Positions 1 through 9,064 are shown, numbered from the stretch's first letter. The stretch: DNA of 64,000 bases from Bacteroidota bacterium (GCA_025362395.1 JANYGK010000091.1:1-64000), one strand, 5' to 3'. Translations and numbers: made by a program. The notes: generated from the letters alone by a model not told the origin.

Positions 1-701
1 GGTTTGGTGATTTTAACAGCGGCGCTTATAACGCGTGGGGCATTGATGGCGGGGCCAATATTCGCTTGTCATTAGAGTATTCACATAACGGCCGTTTCAT
101 GTTTGGTATTGGGAGAACATCGGGTAAAAAAATTGCAGATGCTTTTTTAAAATACCGTTTGCTAAAACAAACAACAGACGGTGGAGGAATGCCTGTTAGT
201 ATTACTTTATTTTCGAGTATATATCATACTTTTTTACAAAATGTAACTATCAACGGCGAAAACAAATATCAAAACATTCCGGACAGGCTTTCCTATTGCA
301 ACCAAATAATGATAGGCAGAAAATTTAATTCGCGCTTTTCCTTGCAGCTTACGGGTGCCATGATACATGTAAATTTAGTTGATAAACTAACGGATAAAAA
401 TGATTGTTACATTGCCGGTATTGTAACACGCTTTAAAGTTACAAAGCGCCAGGCCATTACACTTGAGTACGGGCACAGGATCAACAAATACAGCAACGAC
501 AAGTATTATGACAGCTTTGGGATCGGCTATGACCTTGAAACAGGGGGGCATGTGTTCCAACTTCACTTTACAAACTCATTCGGGTTAACCGAAGATCAAT
601 ATTTTATGTACACTAATACCACATGGAATAATTGGGGCATACGTTTAGGCTTTAATATTTCGCGCGTATTCAGCTTACAAGGAAAACACAAAACCGAATA
701 A
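1..701 (+). CDS. DUF5777 family beta-barrel protein (5' end outside window)
   Basis: The reading frame is already open at base 3, so this is the C-terminal ~233 residues of a longer gene; the TTG at 66 is internal. The sequence has the alternating pattern of an outer-membrane beta-barrel and the family's signatures: a GIGR segment, FLKYRLLKQ near the start, and the C-terminal ETGGHVFQLHFTNS and GFNISRVF blocks that I recognise from DUF5777. The biochemical function of that family is unknown. It lies 9 nt before a YceI gene on the same strand, so co-transcription is likely; both would act in the cell envelope. Confidence 0.8.
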   Translation, partial: FGDFNSGAYNAWGIDGGANIRLSLEYSHNGRFMFGIGRTSGKKIADAFLKYRLLKQTTDGGGMPVSITLFSSIYHTFLQNVTINGENKYQNIPDRLSYCNQIMIGRKFNSRFSLQLTGAMIHVNLVDKLTDKNDCYIAGIVTRFKVTKRQAITLEYGHRINKYSNDKYYDSFGIGYDLETGGHVFQLHFTNSFGLTEDQYFMYTNTTWNNWGIRLGFNISRVFSLQGKHKTE

Positions 702-710
702 TTATACCAT

Positions 711-1253
711 ATGAAAAAATCAATTATTATTTGTTTAATAGTTCTGTCAGTAAAAGGATATTCACAGATATATGTAGGTGATAACTGCAAAATAAGTTTT
801 TTCAGTGAAACAAAACTGGAAAATATTGACGCCGTAAATACAGTTACCAAGCCGGTTTTTAATGCGAAAAACGGTGACTTCGCCATTAAAGCTTCACAAA
901 ATGCCTTTGTGTTTAAATCTGCTTTTATGCAGGAACACTATAATGAAAATTATATTGAGAGCGAAAAATTTCCTTATGCTACTTTTACGGGTAAAATAAA
1001 TGAGCTCATAGATTACAGTAAAGACGGTACCTACTCTATTACGATGACAGGTAAGTTGGATATGCATGGCGTTACTTTGCCAAGAACTATTTCGGGAACA
1101 ATTACCGTAAAATCGGGGATTATCAGTATGGATTCGAAATTTGATGTAAAAGTTGCGGACCATAAAATTAAAGTTCCTTCATTATATGTAGAGAAAATAG
1201 CGGAAAACATACAAGTAACTTTTCATACGGAAATGTCTGTTTTTAAGAAATAG
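711..1253 (+). CDS. YceI family periplasmic lipid-binding-like protein
   Basis: This is a 180-residue exported protein with a short signal peptide (MKKSIIICLIVLSVKGYSQ). The rest matches the YceI lipocalin-like barrel: FVFKSAFMQEHYNENYIES, a FPYATFTGKI strand, and GKLDMHGVTLPRTISG. YceI proteins bind isoprenoid or other amphiphilic ligands in the periplasm, but the ligand here cannot be told from sequence. It follows the DUF5777 barrel by 9 nt and precedes the DUF2271/ApbE genes, so its context is a cell-envelope redox or flavin cluster. The length is normal for the family. Confidence 0.88.
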   Translation: MKKSIIICLIVLSVKGYSQIYVGDNCKISFFSETKLENIDAVNTVTKPVFNAKNGDFAIKASQNAFVFKSAFMQEHYNENYIESEKFPYATFTGKINELIDYSKDGTYSITMTGKLDMHGVTLPRTISGTITVKSGIISMDSKFDVKVADHKIKVPSLYVEKIAENIQVTFHTEMSVFKK

Positions 1254-1317
1254 TAAAGCTTTTGGAAACTTTTAATTAATGCCGATCCGAACTCAGCATG
1301 TCTTCAGAATTACTCTT

Positions 1318-1325
1318 TAAATTTG
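1318..1325 (+). promoter_or_regulatory. Candidate Bacteroidota -7 box (TAAATTTG)
   Basis: A perfect TAnnTTTG match lies 25 nt before the ATG of the DUF2271 gene. No TTG is present at the expected -33 spacing, so the call rests on the -7 box alone. Confidence 0.35.
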
Positions 1326-1350
1326 ACCCTTTAAACAACTCCATTATTCT

Positions 1351-2196
1351 ATGAAAAAAATATTACTTAAGCTAGCAGGTACATCTTTCTTTATATGTTT
1401 TTCAGCAAATTTATTTGCTCAAACCACCGGTACTTTAACCTTTACATTTATGCCTGTAGCTAAAACACCTACATATAACGGCAACAGCCAACATGTGTTA
1501 GCTGCTTGGATACAAAATACCACAGGTTCGGGAACCGCTTCGTTTGTAAAAACAAAGCTTCGCTACGTGGGGGGCGGTACTAACGATCATTTGCCTACTT
1601 GGGCTGCAAACGCCTCATGCACAAGTGGAGTAGCCACATCGACGGGATGTAATACTATTGACGGTACAACAGGCGCCACATTAAGCAGCTTTTCGGCGAA
1701 AACATTAACCTGGGACGGAAAAAAAGGCGCGGCGGCAACAGGAACTTTACAACCGGATGGTATATATAAAGTTACAATACAGGAAACGTGGGACCACGGA
1801 ACCACCGGAACTGCCATAACCTCTTACACCTTTACGAAAGGAGCAAATCCGGATCACCGGGTAATTACGGCCGATGTTAACTTTGGTGACATTTTAATAG
1901 ATTGGGTTCCTACAGGCAGTGTCACCACAACAGGTATAAACGAAAACGTTCCCGAAAATCCTGAGATTATCGTTTATCCTAATCCTACCGGCGGTGTTAT
2001 TAATATTGATTTTAAAAAAGCAACGCAGTTTAAGGTGATAAATATATTAGGCGCGGTGTTATATGATGAAAGACTGGAACAGGTAATGGACGGCACTAAA
2101 AGCATTGATTTTACGGGTTTTGCAAACGGTATTTATATGGTCATTGTTTCTAATCAAAAAGGCTGCTCCAATCATAAGTTTATTTTAAATAAGTAA
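1351..2196 (+). CDS. DUF2271 domain protein with T9SS sorting domain
   Basis: The 281-residue exported protein begins with a signal peptide ending near LFAQ (residue ~24). Residues ~28-190 resemble DUF2271: an opening GTLTFTFMP strand, VLAAWIQN, and YKVTIQETWDHG. Residues ~205-281 form a type A T9SS C-terminal domain with the YPNPTGG motif and the closing NGIYMVIV strand, so it should cross the outer membrane by type IX secretion. In many genomes DUF2271 genes sit beside apbE, and an apbE gene follows here 67 nt downstream, which suggests a link to flavinylated or extracytoplasmic redox proteins. The exact role is unknown. Confidence 0.75.
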   Translation: MKKILLKLAGTSFFICFSANLFAQTTGTLTFTFMPVAKTPTYNGNSQHVLAAWIQNTTGSGTASFVKTKLRYVGGGTNDHLPTWAANASCTSGVATSTGCNTIDGTTGATLSSFSAKTLTWDGKKGAAATGTLQPDGIYKVTIQETWDHGTTGTAITSYTFTKGANPDHRVITADVNFGDILIDWVPTGSVTTTGINENVPENPEIIVYPNPTGGVINIDFKKATQFKVINILGAVLYDERLEQVMDGTKSIDFTGFANGIYMVIVSNQKGCSNHKFILNK

Positions 2197-2263
2197 TGCG
2201 TTTAGTCTAAAAATATTTCCGAGAAAAATCCTTTCTTTATTTACATAATTATAGATATACTCT

Positions 2264-3271
2264 GTGAAAATACGGTGCTGTTCTTTTATCCTTCTCTTCT
2301 TTTACACATGCTCTGTATACTCACAACAGGAACCCGTAAAATTTGGAGGAAACGCCCAGGGCTCTACTTATCACATTACGTATTTTGATGAAAAAAACAG
2401 GGATTTTCAGTCCGACATCGAACAGATTCTAACCGCTTTCGACTTGTCTGTTTCCACTTATATTCCTAATTCTATTATCTCTAAAATAAATTCGAATCAA
2501 AAAAATGTAATCGTTGACGCCTACTTTATCCACTGTTTTAATAAAGCGAAAGAAGTGTGGAAAAATACGGATGGCGCTTTTGATCCAACAGTTTACCCAC
2601 TGGTTAACGCCTGGGGGTTTGGGCCCGGAAAAAAAGAAAAAATTGAAAAAACTAAAATAGACAGTATCCTTAAATTTGTAGGCTTTGACTTGATTACACT
2701 TAAAGGAAATAAAATTATAAAAAAAGATCCTCGGGTTGCTTTGGATTTTAACGCCTTTGCGCAAGGTTACTCTGTAGATGTCGTTTCTGCATTTTTAGAT
2801 TCAAAAAAAATTACATCTTATATGGTTGAAATAGGAGGAGAAGTATATGCCAAAGGGAAAAAACCAAACGGTAATAACTGGACCATAGGTATTGAAAAAC
2901 CGATTGATAACAAGCAATCCGAAAACCCTTTAAAAGCAATTGTAAAGCTCGAAAACCTTGCCATAGCCACATCGGGTAATTACCGCAGATTTATTATTGA
3001 GGACGGCGTAAAATACGCGCACCATATAGATCCTAAAACCGGTTACCCGACAAAAAATAATGTATTAAGCGCCTCTATATTTGCTAAAGACTGCATTTCA
3101 TCAGATGCCAATGCTACGGGGGTTTTAGTTATGGGGCTTGAAAAAGCAAAAGAATTTTTAAGTATACATCCTGAATTACAAGCCTACTTAATTTATTCGG
3201 ATGATAAGGGAAACTATCAAGTATTTGAAACCCCGGGCTTAAAATCTATCGTTTCAGAAATAGAGGAATAA
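2264..3271 (+). CDS. apbE: FAD:protein FMN transferase (ApbE)
   Basis: ApbE transfers FMN from FAD to a threonine or serine of extracytoplasmic proteins through a phosphoester bond. Visible family blocks are GSTYHITYF near the mature N-terminus, the SIISKIN region, GAFDPTVYPLVNAWGFG, ALDFNAFAQGYSVDVV, YMVEIGGEV, and the YAHHIDPKTGYP metal/FAD-binding region. The start is a GTG; it gives a proper signal peptide (KIRCCSFILLFFYTCSVYSQQ), which supports it over any downstream ATG. The length of 335 residues is normal. No obvious substrate (Rnf, Nqr or FMN_bind protein) is encoded in the window, so its target is probably elsewhere or in this exported cluster. Confidence 0.92.
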   Translation: MKIRCCSFILLFFYTCSVYSQQEPVKFGGNAQGSTYHITYFDEKNRDFQSDIEQILTAFDLSVSTYIPNSIISKINSNQKNVIVDAYFIHCFNKAKEVWKNTDGAFDPTVYPLVNAWGFGPGKKEKIEKTKIDSILKFVGFDLITLKGNKIIKKDPRVALDFNAFAQGYSVDVVSAFLDSKKITSYMVEIGGEVYAKGKKPNGNNWTIGIEKPIDNKQSENPLKAIVKLENLAIATSGNYRRFIIEDGVKYAHHIDPKTGYPTKNNVLSASIFAKDCISSDANATGVLVMGLEKAKEFLSIHPELQAYLIYSDDKGNYQVFETPGLKSIVSEIEE

Positions 3272-3288
3272 GTAATCCTTGTTATTTA

Positions 3289-3305
3289 TATATGTAATAC
3301 ATATA
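3289..3305. repeat. 8-bp perfect palindrome upstream of the TPR gene
   Basis: TATATGTA and TACATATA face each other around a single A. This may be an operator or a promoter-proximal structure, 26 nt before the TPR gene start. AT-rich palindromes arise by chance easily, so the call is weak. Confidence 0.3.
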
Positions 3306-3331
3306 AGGCAGTATAATCAAAACTAAATTAC

Positions 3332-3937
3332 ATGAAATACATTCTTGTTTTTATATTAAACTTTTATACGCTGCTTCATTGCTATAGCCAAACCCTTAAA
3401 GAGGAATACAATGCCTGCGCGGTTGAAAAGTTTAATCAAAAAGATTATAAAGGAGCAAAGGATTATTTTAGCAGGGTGATTGAGTTATATCCAAATGATT
3501 CGATGGCTTATTTTGACAGGGGGATCGTAAAGGATAATTTAAAAGATTATGCCGGGGCCATAGCCGATTATACACAACAGCTTACGATTGACCATGAGCA
3601 TATTGACAGTTATTTTTTAAGAGGGATAGACACTTATATATTAAAAAAATATGCCGACGCCATTGTTGATTTTGATCGTGTAATTGAGTTGGAAGATAAA
3701 AATGCCGATGCTTACTATTACAGGGGCTTAGCAAAAGAAGCGCAACTCAACTTAGCAGGGGCGGTTGAAGACTATGGCTTTGCTATTGCGATAAATACCG
3801 AAAATAAAGAGTATTATTTACACAGGGGAAAAACAAAAATTGCGCTAGGACAAAAAGCCAGCGGTTGGCTTGATATAAAAACATATAAAAAAATGGGCGG
3901 TGATGCCGGGAACATACCTGTTAATACAGATAACTAA
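3332..3937 (+). CDS. Exported tetratricopeptide (TPR) repeat protein
   Basis: The 201-residue protein has a signal peptide (MKYILVFILNFYTLLHCYSQ) followed by about four TPR units from residue ~30 to ~180. Recurring helix-turn-helix signatures include KDYKGAKDYFSRVIELYPND, YAGAIADY, YADAIVDFDRVIELE and LAGAVEDYGFAIAI. TPR arrays mediate protein-protein contacts; the partner is unknown. It is the last plus-strand gene of the first cluster and converges on a histidine kinase gene 21 nt away. I see no enzymatic domain. Confidence 0.8.
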   Translation: MKYILVFILNFYTLLHCYSQTLKEEYNACAVEKFNQKDYKGAKDYFSRVIELYPNDSMAYFDRGIVKDNLKDYAGAIADYTQQLTIDHEHIDSYFLRGIDTYILKKYADAIVDFDRVIELEDKNADAYYYRGLAKEAQLNLAGAVEDYGFAIAINTENKEYYLHRGKTKIALGQKASGWLDIKTYKKMGGDAGNIPVNTDN

Positions 3938-3957
3938 ACGTAGTACAATAGTATTAA

Positions 3958-5190
3958 TTATAAAGGGAATACTAAACTCACACAAGCGCCGTTCTCATTT
4001 CTGAATGCTACTTTGGTATCAATTTGATCGGCCAGTGATTCAATTAACGAAAGTCCAAGGCCTGTTTCTTCCATATTTTTTGGATCAGTAAATCCAATAC
4101 CGTTATCCGATAAAGAAATATGAAGCCTGTCATAAATAGACTGCATTTTTATTTTGACAACGGGGTTACTTGTAGATGTTTTAAATGCATGCTTTAAAGA
4201 ATTGGTCAATGCCTCGTTAACAATCAGTCCTATGGGAACAGCTTTAGTAATTTCTATTTCAACATTATCCAATTCTTCCTGTACCTCTATTTGCCGTATG
4301 TTTATGGGGAAGCTTTTTACAACTTCATTAACCAATTCCGATAAATAAAGCTTTAGGTCTATTTTGGATAAGTTATCTTTTTTATAAAGCCGTTCATGTA
4401 CCATGGCAATACTCATTACCCTGTTTTTAGCATCGAGTAATAATATTTTCGCCTCCTCACCCTGTGCATTGCTCAATTGTAAATTTAATAACCCTGATAT
4501 AACCGCTAAGTTATTTTTTACACGGTGCTGTATTTCTGCCAGTAAAACCTCTTTTTCTTTCAGGGAATTGCTGATCAATGCCTGTGACTCTTTTTCCTTT
4601 TTTAATATGTGAATGAGCTCATTGTTTTGGCGATTCATAAGCCTTACCACCAAATAGACTAAAATGACAGTTAAAAAAGCGGTCAATATGCAATTGTAGG
4701 TTAATAAAATTTTATTGTCGGCATCGGTTATACTTTTTAGTTTCAGGCTTTCAATATTTATCAGTATAGCGGCAAGAAAACTTATCAGTATAATAGAGAA
4801 AAAAATAATGGTTCTTGAGTTTGCTTTAAAAGGGTTATGCAGTAAAGAAACACAAAAAATAACCGGGAAAAAATATAAATAGTTTCCTACTGAAATTTGA
4901 TATTGCTCACAAATTATAAATATGCTTAAATTAATAGACAGAACATAAATATATGTTGCCACGCCGTAAAAGGCCCGGGCATTTAAAAGCAAAATGCTTA
5001 AAGATGCAAGCGCTGTAAAGCTGACAATAGGCGTAGGATAGGCTCCTGTAATAAAAAATAGTGTTGTTGTGCCAATAAAAAGTCCTAACAGGGTAATGAG
5101 AGCAAAGAGGTTAACGATCCGGGCTTCCCGCTTTTCATAAAATTCCATTTCGGATTTTACTCCCAAATTTATTAAGCTGCCAAAAACCAT
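3958..5190 (-). CDS. Sensor histidine kinase, HisKA_2 family
   Basis: This is a 410-residue membrane kinase. Residues ~25-190 contain about six hydrophobic segments with no recognisable periplasmic ligand domain. A short coiled linker (residues ~190-215, rich in K and E) leads to a HisKA_2-type phosphoacceptor with His222 in EIQHRVKNN, a form found in HWE/HisKA_2 kinases. The HATPase domain follows, with the N-box NEALTNSLKH, DNGIGF, and a GLGLSLIESLADQI G-box. No response regulator is adjacent, so it is an orphan kinase. The signal sensed is unknown. Confidence 0.85.
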   Translation of the reverse strand: MVFGSLINLGVKSEMEFYEKREARIVNLFALITLLGLFIGTTTLFFITGAYPTPIVSFTALASLSILLLNARAFYGVATYIYVLSINLSIFIICEQYQISVGNYLYFFPVIFCVSLLHNPFKANSRTIIFFSIILISFLAAILINIESLKLKSITDADNKILLTYNCILTAFLTVILVYLVVRLMNRQNNELIHILKKEKESQALISNSLKEKEVLLAEIQHRVKNNLAVISGLLNLQLSNAQGEEAKILLLDAKNRVMSIAMVHERLYKKDNLSKIDLKLYLSELVNEVVKSFPINIRQIEVQEELDNVEIEITKAVPIGLIVNEALTNSLKHAFKTSTSNPVVKIKMQSIYDRLHISLSDNGIGFTDPKNMEETGLGLSLIESLADQIDTKVAFRNENGACVSLVFPL

Positions 5191-5244
5191 GAGTGCGTTT
5201 TGTTCGGTTAAGGTTTCAAGATACTCATTTTTTCTAAAAACAAA

Positions 5245-5271
5245 AGCCCTGCAAAAATAATTGCAGGGCTT
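5245..5271 (-). terminator. Intrinsic terminator of leuS
   Basis: A perfect 9-bp stem (AGCCCTGCA/TGCAGGGCT) with an 8-nt loop lies 21 nt past the leuS stop. Read on the minus strand, it is followed by a T-rich run (TTTTGTTTTT). Confidence 0.8.
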
Positions 5272-5291
5272 AACTATTTAATAACGAAAAA

Positions 5292-8200
5292 CTAAACTAC
5301 CATATTCACGATCTTCTTATGAACCACAATTACTTTTTTAGGCTGCTTGCCGTCTAATAATTTGATCGTGTTTTCGTTTTGCATCACCTCTGCTTCTACT
5401 TCCTGAACCGTTAATGTAGCGGGCAGCTCTAGTGTAAATTTTAATTTACCGTTTACGGAAACCGGATAGTTAATGCTGTCATCTACTAAGTACACCTCAT
5501 TAAAGTCGGGGAACGCAGCAGTAGAAATACTTTCAGTATGACCTAATTGTTTCCAAAGCTCTTCTGTAATATGCGGTGCGTAAGGTGACAGGCAAATTAA
5601 TAACGGTTCGAGGATGGCCCTTTTGTTACATTTTAAATCAGTCAGTTCATTGACGCAGATCATAAAATTACTGATTGACGTATTGAAAGAGAAACGCTCA
5701 ATGTCTTCTGTAATTTTTTTAATGGTTTTATGTAAAGCTTTTAATTCGGCTTTGGTTGGTTCGTCATTTGAAATATTAAGAACAACATCCCCCGCCCCTT
5801 GGGCACCCCCTTGTAAGGGGGAATAAAACAAACGCCACAATTTTTTTAAGAAGCCGTGAACACCTGTAATACCATTGGTGTTCCAAGGCTTGCTTTGTTC
5901 TAAAGGGCCTAAAAACATTTCGTACAAGCGTAAGGTATCGGCACCAAATTTTTCTGCTATGTCATCGGGAGAAACTACATTGTATTTTGATTTAGACATT
6001 TTCTCTACTTCATAACCACAGATATATTTATCATTTTTTGTGAAAATCCTCGCGTCTTTTAGATCGTTTCTCCAATTATGAAATTTTTGAATATCTAAAA
6101 CGTCATTATCCACAATATTAACATCAACGGGCAGTTGGCCAAAATCTAAAGATCCTCGAACTTCTTCAATAGTAATGTCATATGAATCTTCAATAAATTT
6201 GATCAACTTTTTGTAATACTCACAGTCAGTTCCCAAAGAAAGAAGTTCATCAACAACATCTTTAGAAACAAAAACTTTAGGGTATTCAATTTCCTTTGAG
6301 AACTTTATATCCCATTTAAATCTATAAACAAAATTACTCCTACCCTGTATCATTCCTTGATTGATCAGCTTCTTAGCGGGTTCATCAATCGCAATATACT
6401 CAAGGTCCTTTAAAATTTTTGTCCAGAAACGGACATATAATAAATGCCCTGTGGCGTGTTCGCTGCCTCCGATATAAAGGTCTACCTGTTTCCAGTAATC
6501 CATTAATTTTCGATCGGCAAACTCGGTTTTATTATGCGCGTCCATGTAACGCAAAAAATACCAAGAGCTTCCGGCCCAACCCGGCATGGTACTATACTCA
6601 TAGGGATATTTTTCAACAACATCCCCCGCCCTTTGGGCACCCCCTTGTAAGGGGGAATAGAACCAGTCTTTCGCGCGCGCCAATGGCGGTTCACCGTCTT
6701 CCGTTGGTAAATAGGTATCGACTTCCGGTAATATTAAAGGCAATTCATTTTCCTCTAACACATACGGAATATTATTTTTATAATATACCGGGATCGGTTC
6801 TCCCCAATAGCGTTGGCGACCAAACACGGCATCACGCAAACGGAAATTTACTTTTCCTTTTCCTAAATTTCTTTTTTCAATTTCAGTGATCGCTTTTTTA
6901 ACGGCCTCTTTTACATCCAATCCGTTTAAGAAATCTGAATTAATTAATTTTCCTTCTTTCGCATCATATGATTCTTTTTCCAAATCGCCGCCGGAAACAA
7001 CTTCAAGAATCGGTAATTTAAAATGTTTGGCAAACGCATAGTCTCTCGAATCATGAGCAGGAACAGCCATGACGGCGCCTGTGCCATAACCTGCCAATAC
7101 GTAATCCCCGATCCAAATCGGAATTTGTTTTTCCGTGAAAGGATGCTCGACATAGGAACCTGTAAACACACCGGTTATTTTTGTGATCTCTGCCTGGCGT
7201 TCGCGTTCGCTCCTGTTTTTTGTTAGTGTAATGTATTCTTCGACTACAGCTTTTTGTTCAGGTGTTGTTAAAGAAGAAACCAATTCATGTTCGGGCGCAA
7301 GCGTTACAAAGGAAACGCCAAACACGGTGTCAGGGCGGGTGGTAAAGACTTCAATAAAGTCCTCACCCCCTAACCCCCTCTCCAAGGTAGAGGGGGAATT
7401 AGAACATTTACTTTTTATAATTTCAATTACTGACTCCAAATTATTTTTAACATCTATATTAGTAAATCGTATAATTTCAAAACCACTTAACTCTAATATA
7501 ATTGAACGGGCATCATCTAGTTCTTTTTGTTCAGGATAATTATGATATTCACCATCTATTTCAACAATTAAATTATGTTCTAAGCAAACAAAATCTGCAA
7601 TAAATCTATCAATTGGATGTTGCCTTCTAAATTTAACATCCAATTTTCTATTTCTTAAAGCCTGCCACATAACATCCTCTGTTTCAGTATAATTTTTCCT
7701 ATTTGCTTTTGCTTTTTTTAATAGGTCGGCTGCTATTTCTTGTTTAGCAGTTAAATAAAAGTGTTTAGTTCCCCTCTGCTTTGGAGAGTGGCCAGGGGTG
7801 AGGATTCTAAACCTTAAGGATGATCCTTCACTTTTTCCAATCCAGTTTCGCTGTGCTTCTTTTAAACTTTCCGTCCAATCCAAAGTATCTAATCCTTCCA
7901 ATAAACGCTGTGCATATTTGGTAATGCGCATGCTCCATTGCTTCATCATCTTACGCTCTACAGGGTGTCCACCACGCTCGCTCACACCGTCTTTAATTTC
8001 ATCATTCGCTAAAACAGTTCCCAATGCGGGGCACCAGTTCACAAAAGATTCTCCTAAATACGCCAAACGAAACTTCATTAAAATATCGCTTTGCTTTTTT
8101 TCGTCAAACGCTTTCCATTCTTCGGCGGTAAATGCCGGAACCTCTTTCTCAATATCACTTGTTACAACATCATGCCCAGTTCCTTTGCAGCCTTCCGTTT

Positions 8201-8693
8201 CAAAAATAGCAAGTAAGCTCTTTATGTTTTCCGCTTTATCCGTTCTTGGATTATACCACGCATTAAAAATTTGAATAAAGATCCACTGAGTCCATTTATA
8301 ATATTCGGGATCTGACGTTCTTACTTCCCTGTCCCAGTCAAACGAAAAGCCGATCTTATCCATTTGTTCACGGTAACGCGCAATATTTTGTTTGGTAGTA
8401 ATCGCAGGGTGTTGGCCTGTCTGTATGGCATATTGTTCGGCCGGTAAACCAAAACTGTCGTAACCCATAGGGTGCAACACATTAAAGCCTTTATGGCGTT
8501 TGTAGCGCGATACAATATCGGAAGCAATATAACCTAAAGGATGGCCTACATGTAGGCCTGCACCTGACGGGTAAGGAAACATATCCAGTACATAATATTT
8601 TTCCTTAGTCGAATCATCTTTTGCTGCAAAGGTTTTATGCTTTGCCCAATAAGCCTGCCAATTGCTTTCTATCTCTTTAAAATTATATTCCAT
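5292..8693 (-). CDS. leuS: Leucyl-tRNA synthetase with three in-frame element insertions
   Basis: LeuRS charges tRNA-Leu with leucine. The class I signatures are present: HVGH at residues 48-51, KMSKS at 898-902, and the editing-domain TTRPDT motif just after residue 447. At 1133 residues it is about 180 longer than usual for Bacteroidota. The excess is explained by residues 298-444, a whole DUF559 nuclease domain bounded by inverted repeats, and by two copies of a 15-residue peptide ([14 protein letters not shown]) at 679-693 and 957-971. All three keep the frame, and the flanks (SSLRFRI before, [12 protein letters not shown] after) are normal LeuRS sequence. Since leuS is normally essential and I saw no second copy in the window, the protein presumably tolerates or tucks away the insertions. 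Confidence 0.95.
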   Translation of the reverse strand: MEYNFKEIESNWQAYWAKHKTFAAKDDSTKEKYYVLDMFPYPSGAGLHVGHPLGYIASDIVSRYKRHKGFNVLHPMGYDSFGLPAEQYAIQTGQHPAITTKQNIARYREQMDKIGFSFDWDREVRTSDPEYYKWTQWIFIQIFNAWYNPRTDKAENIKSLLAIFETEGCKGTGHDVVTSDIEKEVPAFTAEEWKAFDEKKQSDILMKFRLAYLGESFVNWCPALGTVLANDEIKDGVSERGGHPVERKMMKQWSMRITKYAQRLLEGLDTLDWTESLKEAQRNWIGKSEGSSLRFRILTPGHSPKQRGTKHFYLTAKQEIAADLLKKAKANRKNYTETEDVMWQALRNRKLDVKFRRQHPIDRFIADFVCLEHNLIVEIDGEYHNYPEQKELDDARSIILELSGFEIIRFTNIDVKNNLESVIEIIKSKCSNSPSTLERGLGGEDFIEVFTTRPDTVFGVSFVTLAPEHELVSSLTTPEQKAVVEEYITLTKNRSERERQAEITKITGVFTGSYVEHPFTEKQIPIWIGDYVLAGYGTGAVMAVPAHDSRDYAFAKHFKLPILEVVSGGDLEKESYDAKEGKLINSDFLNGLDVKEAVKKAITEIEKRNLGKGKVNFRLRDAVFGRQRYWGEPIPVYYKNNIPYVLEENELPLILPEVDTYLPTEDGEPPLARAKDWFYSPLQGGAQRAGDVVEKYPYEYSTMPGWAGSSWYFLRYMDAHNKTEFADRKLMDYWKQVDLYIGGSEHATGHLLYVRFWTKILKDLEYIAIDEPAKKLINQGMIQGRSNFVYRFKWDIKFSKEIEYPKVFVSKDVVDELLSLGTDCEYYKKLIKFIEDSYDITIEEVRGSLDFGQLPVDVNIVDNDVLDIQKFHNWRNDLKDARIFTKNDKYICGYEVEKMSKSKYNVVSPDDIAEKFGADTLRLYEMFLGPLEQSKPWNTNGITGVHGFLKKLWRLFYSPLQGGAQGAGDVVLNISNDEPTKAELKALHKTIKKITEDIERFSFNTSISNFMICVNELTDLKCNKRAILEPLLICLSPYAPHITEELWKQLGHTESISTAAFPDFNEVYLVDDSINYPVSVNGKLKFTLELPATLTVQEVEAEVMQNENTIKLLDGKQPKKVIVVHKKIVNMVV
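5781..5825 (-). repeat. Short palindromic element, solo copy A, in frame in leuS
   Basis: This 45-nt segment matches copy B (6615-6659) at all but one base. It contains a 7-bp hairpin (CCCCCTT/AAGGGGG, positions 5806-5821) and then further C/G runs. It encodes LeuRS residues 957-971, replacing what is normally a short linker after the LWRLFY block. Its architecture (C-run hairpin plus a second G-run) matches the terminal inverted repeats of the two DUF559 elements in this window. Confidence 0.88.
6615..6659 (-). repeat. Short palindromic element, solo copy B, in frame in leuS
   Basis: This is the second 45-nt copy, in the same orientation and reading frame as copy A, 834 nt (278 codons) away. 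It encodes LeuRS residues 679-693, between KDWF and the [17 protein letters not shown] block. The hairpin CCCCCTT/AAGGGGG occupies 6640-6655. The single difference from copy A makes Q-R instead of Q-G in the encoded peptide. Confidence 0.88.
7362..7802 (-). mobile_element. DUF559 nuclease element inserted in frame in leuS
   Basis: This 441-nt segment (exactly 147 codons, LeuRS residues 298-444) is bounded by imperfect ~40-nt inverted repeats. The left end, about 7361-7405, is CCTCACCCC followed by an 8-bp hairpin CCCCCTCT/AGAGGGGG; the right end, about 7766-7803, is its inverted counterpart with a hairpin of one mismatch and the same 7-nt loop. The interior encodes a DUF559 (Vsr-like PD-(D/E)XK) domain: Glu339 in [15 protein letters not shown], Asp367 in IADF, EIDG at 378-381 and His384. 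It has no stop codon in the leuS frame and no separate start is needed. No target-site duplication is evident. Confidence 0.85.
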
Positions 8694-8794
8694 CGTGGTT
8701 GATTTTGCGAAGTGTAAAGATAGGATTTACAGACAAAGCCGCAAGGGATTTTAGGTTGGGAAAGAGTTGAGAGAATTAGAGTTTTGCAAATTTG

Positions 8795-9014
8795 GACGTG
8801 TCCCTATGGGTCAGGCTGTCGCTGCAATCTTTTACTCCACTGTGTTACGTAAAAGGATTTTCGCTTGCATCCTTCACGCGAATTTATTACAAATTCAGAG
8901 TTTAATTTTCATTCGGGTGTTATACAGCGCGAGGGATGCAAACGAAAATCCTTTTTTTGTGAAACAAAAAACGATTGTAGTGACAGCCCGATTCGGCTTC
9001 CGCCGAACGCGCCC
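8795..9014. repeat. Long imperfect inverted repeat (~220 nt)
   Basis: The outer arms pair around GGCTGTCGCTGCAATC (8814-8829) and GATTGTAGTGACAGCC (8973-8988). The inner arms pair around AAAAGGATTTTCGCTTGCAT (from 8851) and the complementary ATGCAAACGAAAATCCTTTT ending near 8957, closed by a ~50-nt loop. A further small hairpin (TTCGGCTTCCGCCGAA) follows at the right end. Differences between the arms are largely G-T compatible, which suggests a conserved RNA fold or a non-coding mobile repeat. It has no coding content. Confidence 0.75.
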
Positions 9015-9033
9015 CAATAAATAAAATCTAAAT

Positions 9034-9064
9034 TTGAGATTGCTTCACTCTGTTCGCAATGACG
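9034..9064. repeat. Half copy of the CGTCATTGCG...GCAATCTC repeat
   Basis: TTGAGATTGCTTCACTC...CGCAATGACG resembles the right arm of the complete inverted repeat at 16344-16434. Confidence 0.6.

Noticed and set aside
6000-6370. A region of LeuRS that looks like a fourth insertion ([11 protein letters not shown] to [10 protein letters not shown])
   Set aside because: A comparable leucine-specific domain (with the [13 protein letters not shown]-type segment) occurs in LeuRS of other Bacteroidota as I recall it, and it has no C-run hairpins at its ends.
7183-7539. Plus-strand open frame opposite the DUF559 part of leuS
   Set aside because: It is an antisense shadow; the minus strand has a clear domain with catalytic residues, and the shadow has no features.
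8767-9024. Open frame of 85 codons over the long inverted repeat
   Set aside because: It lies wholly in the structured repeat, has no recognised domain and no codon-use pattern of its neighbours.
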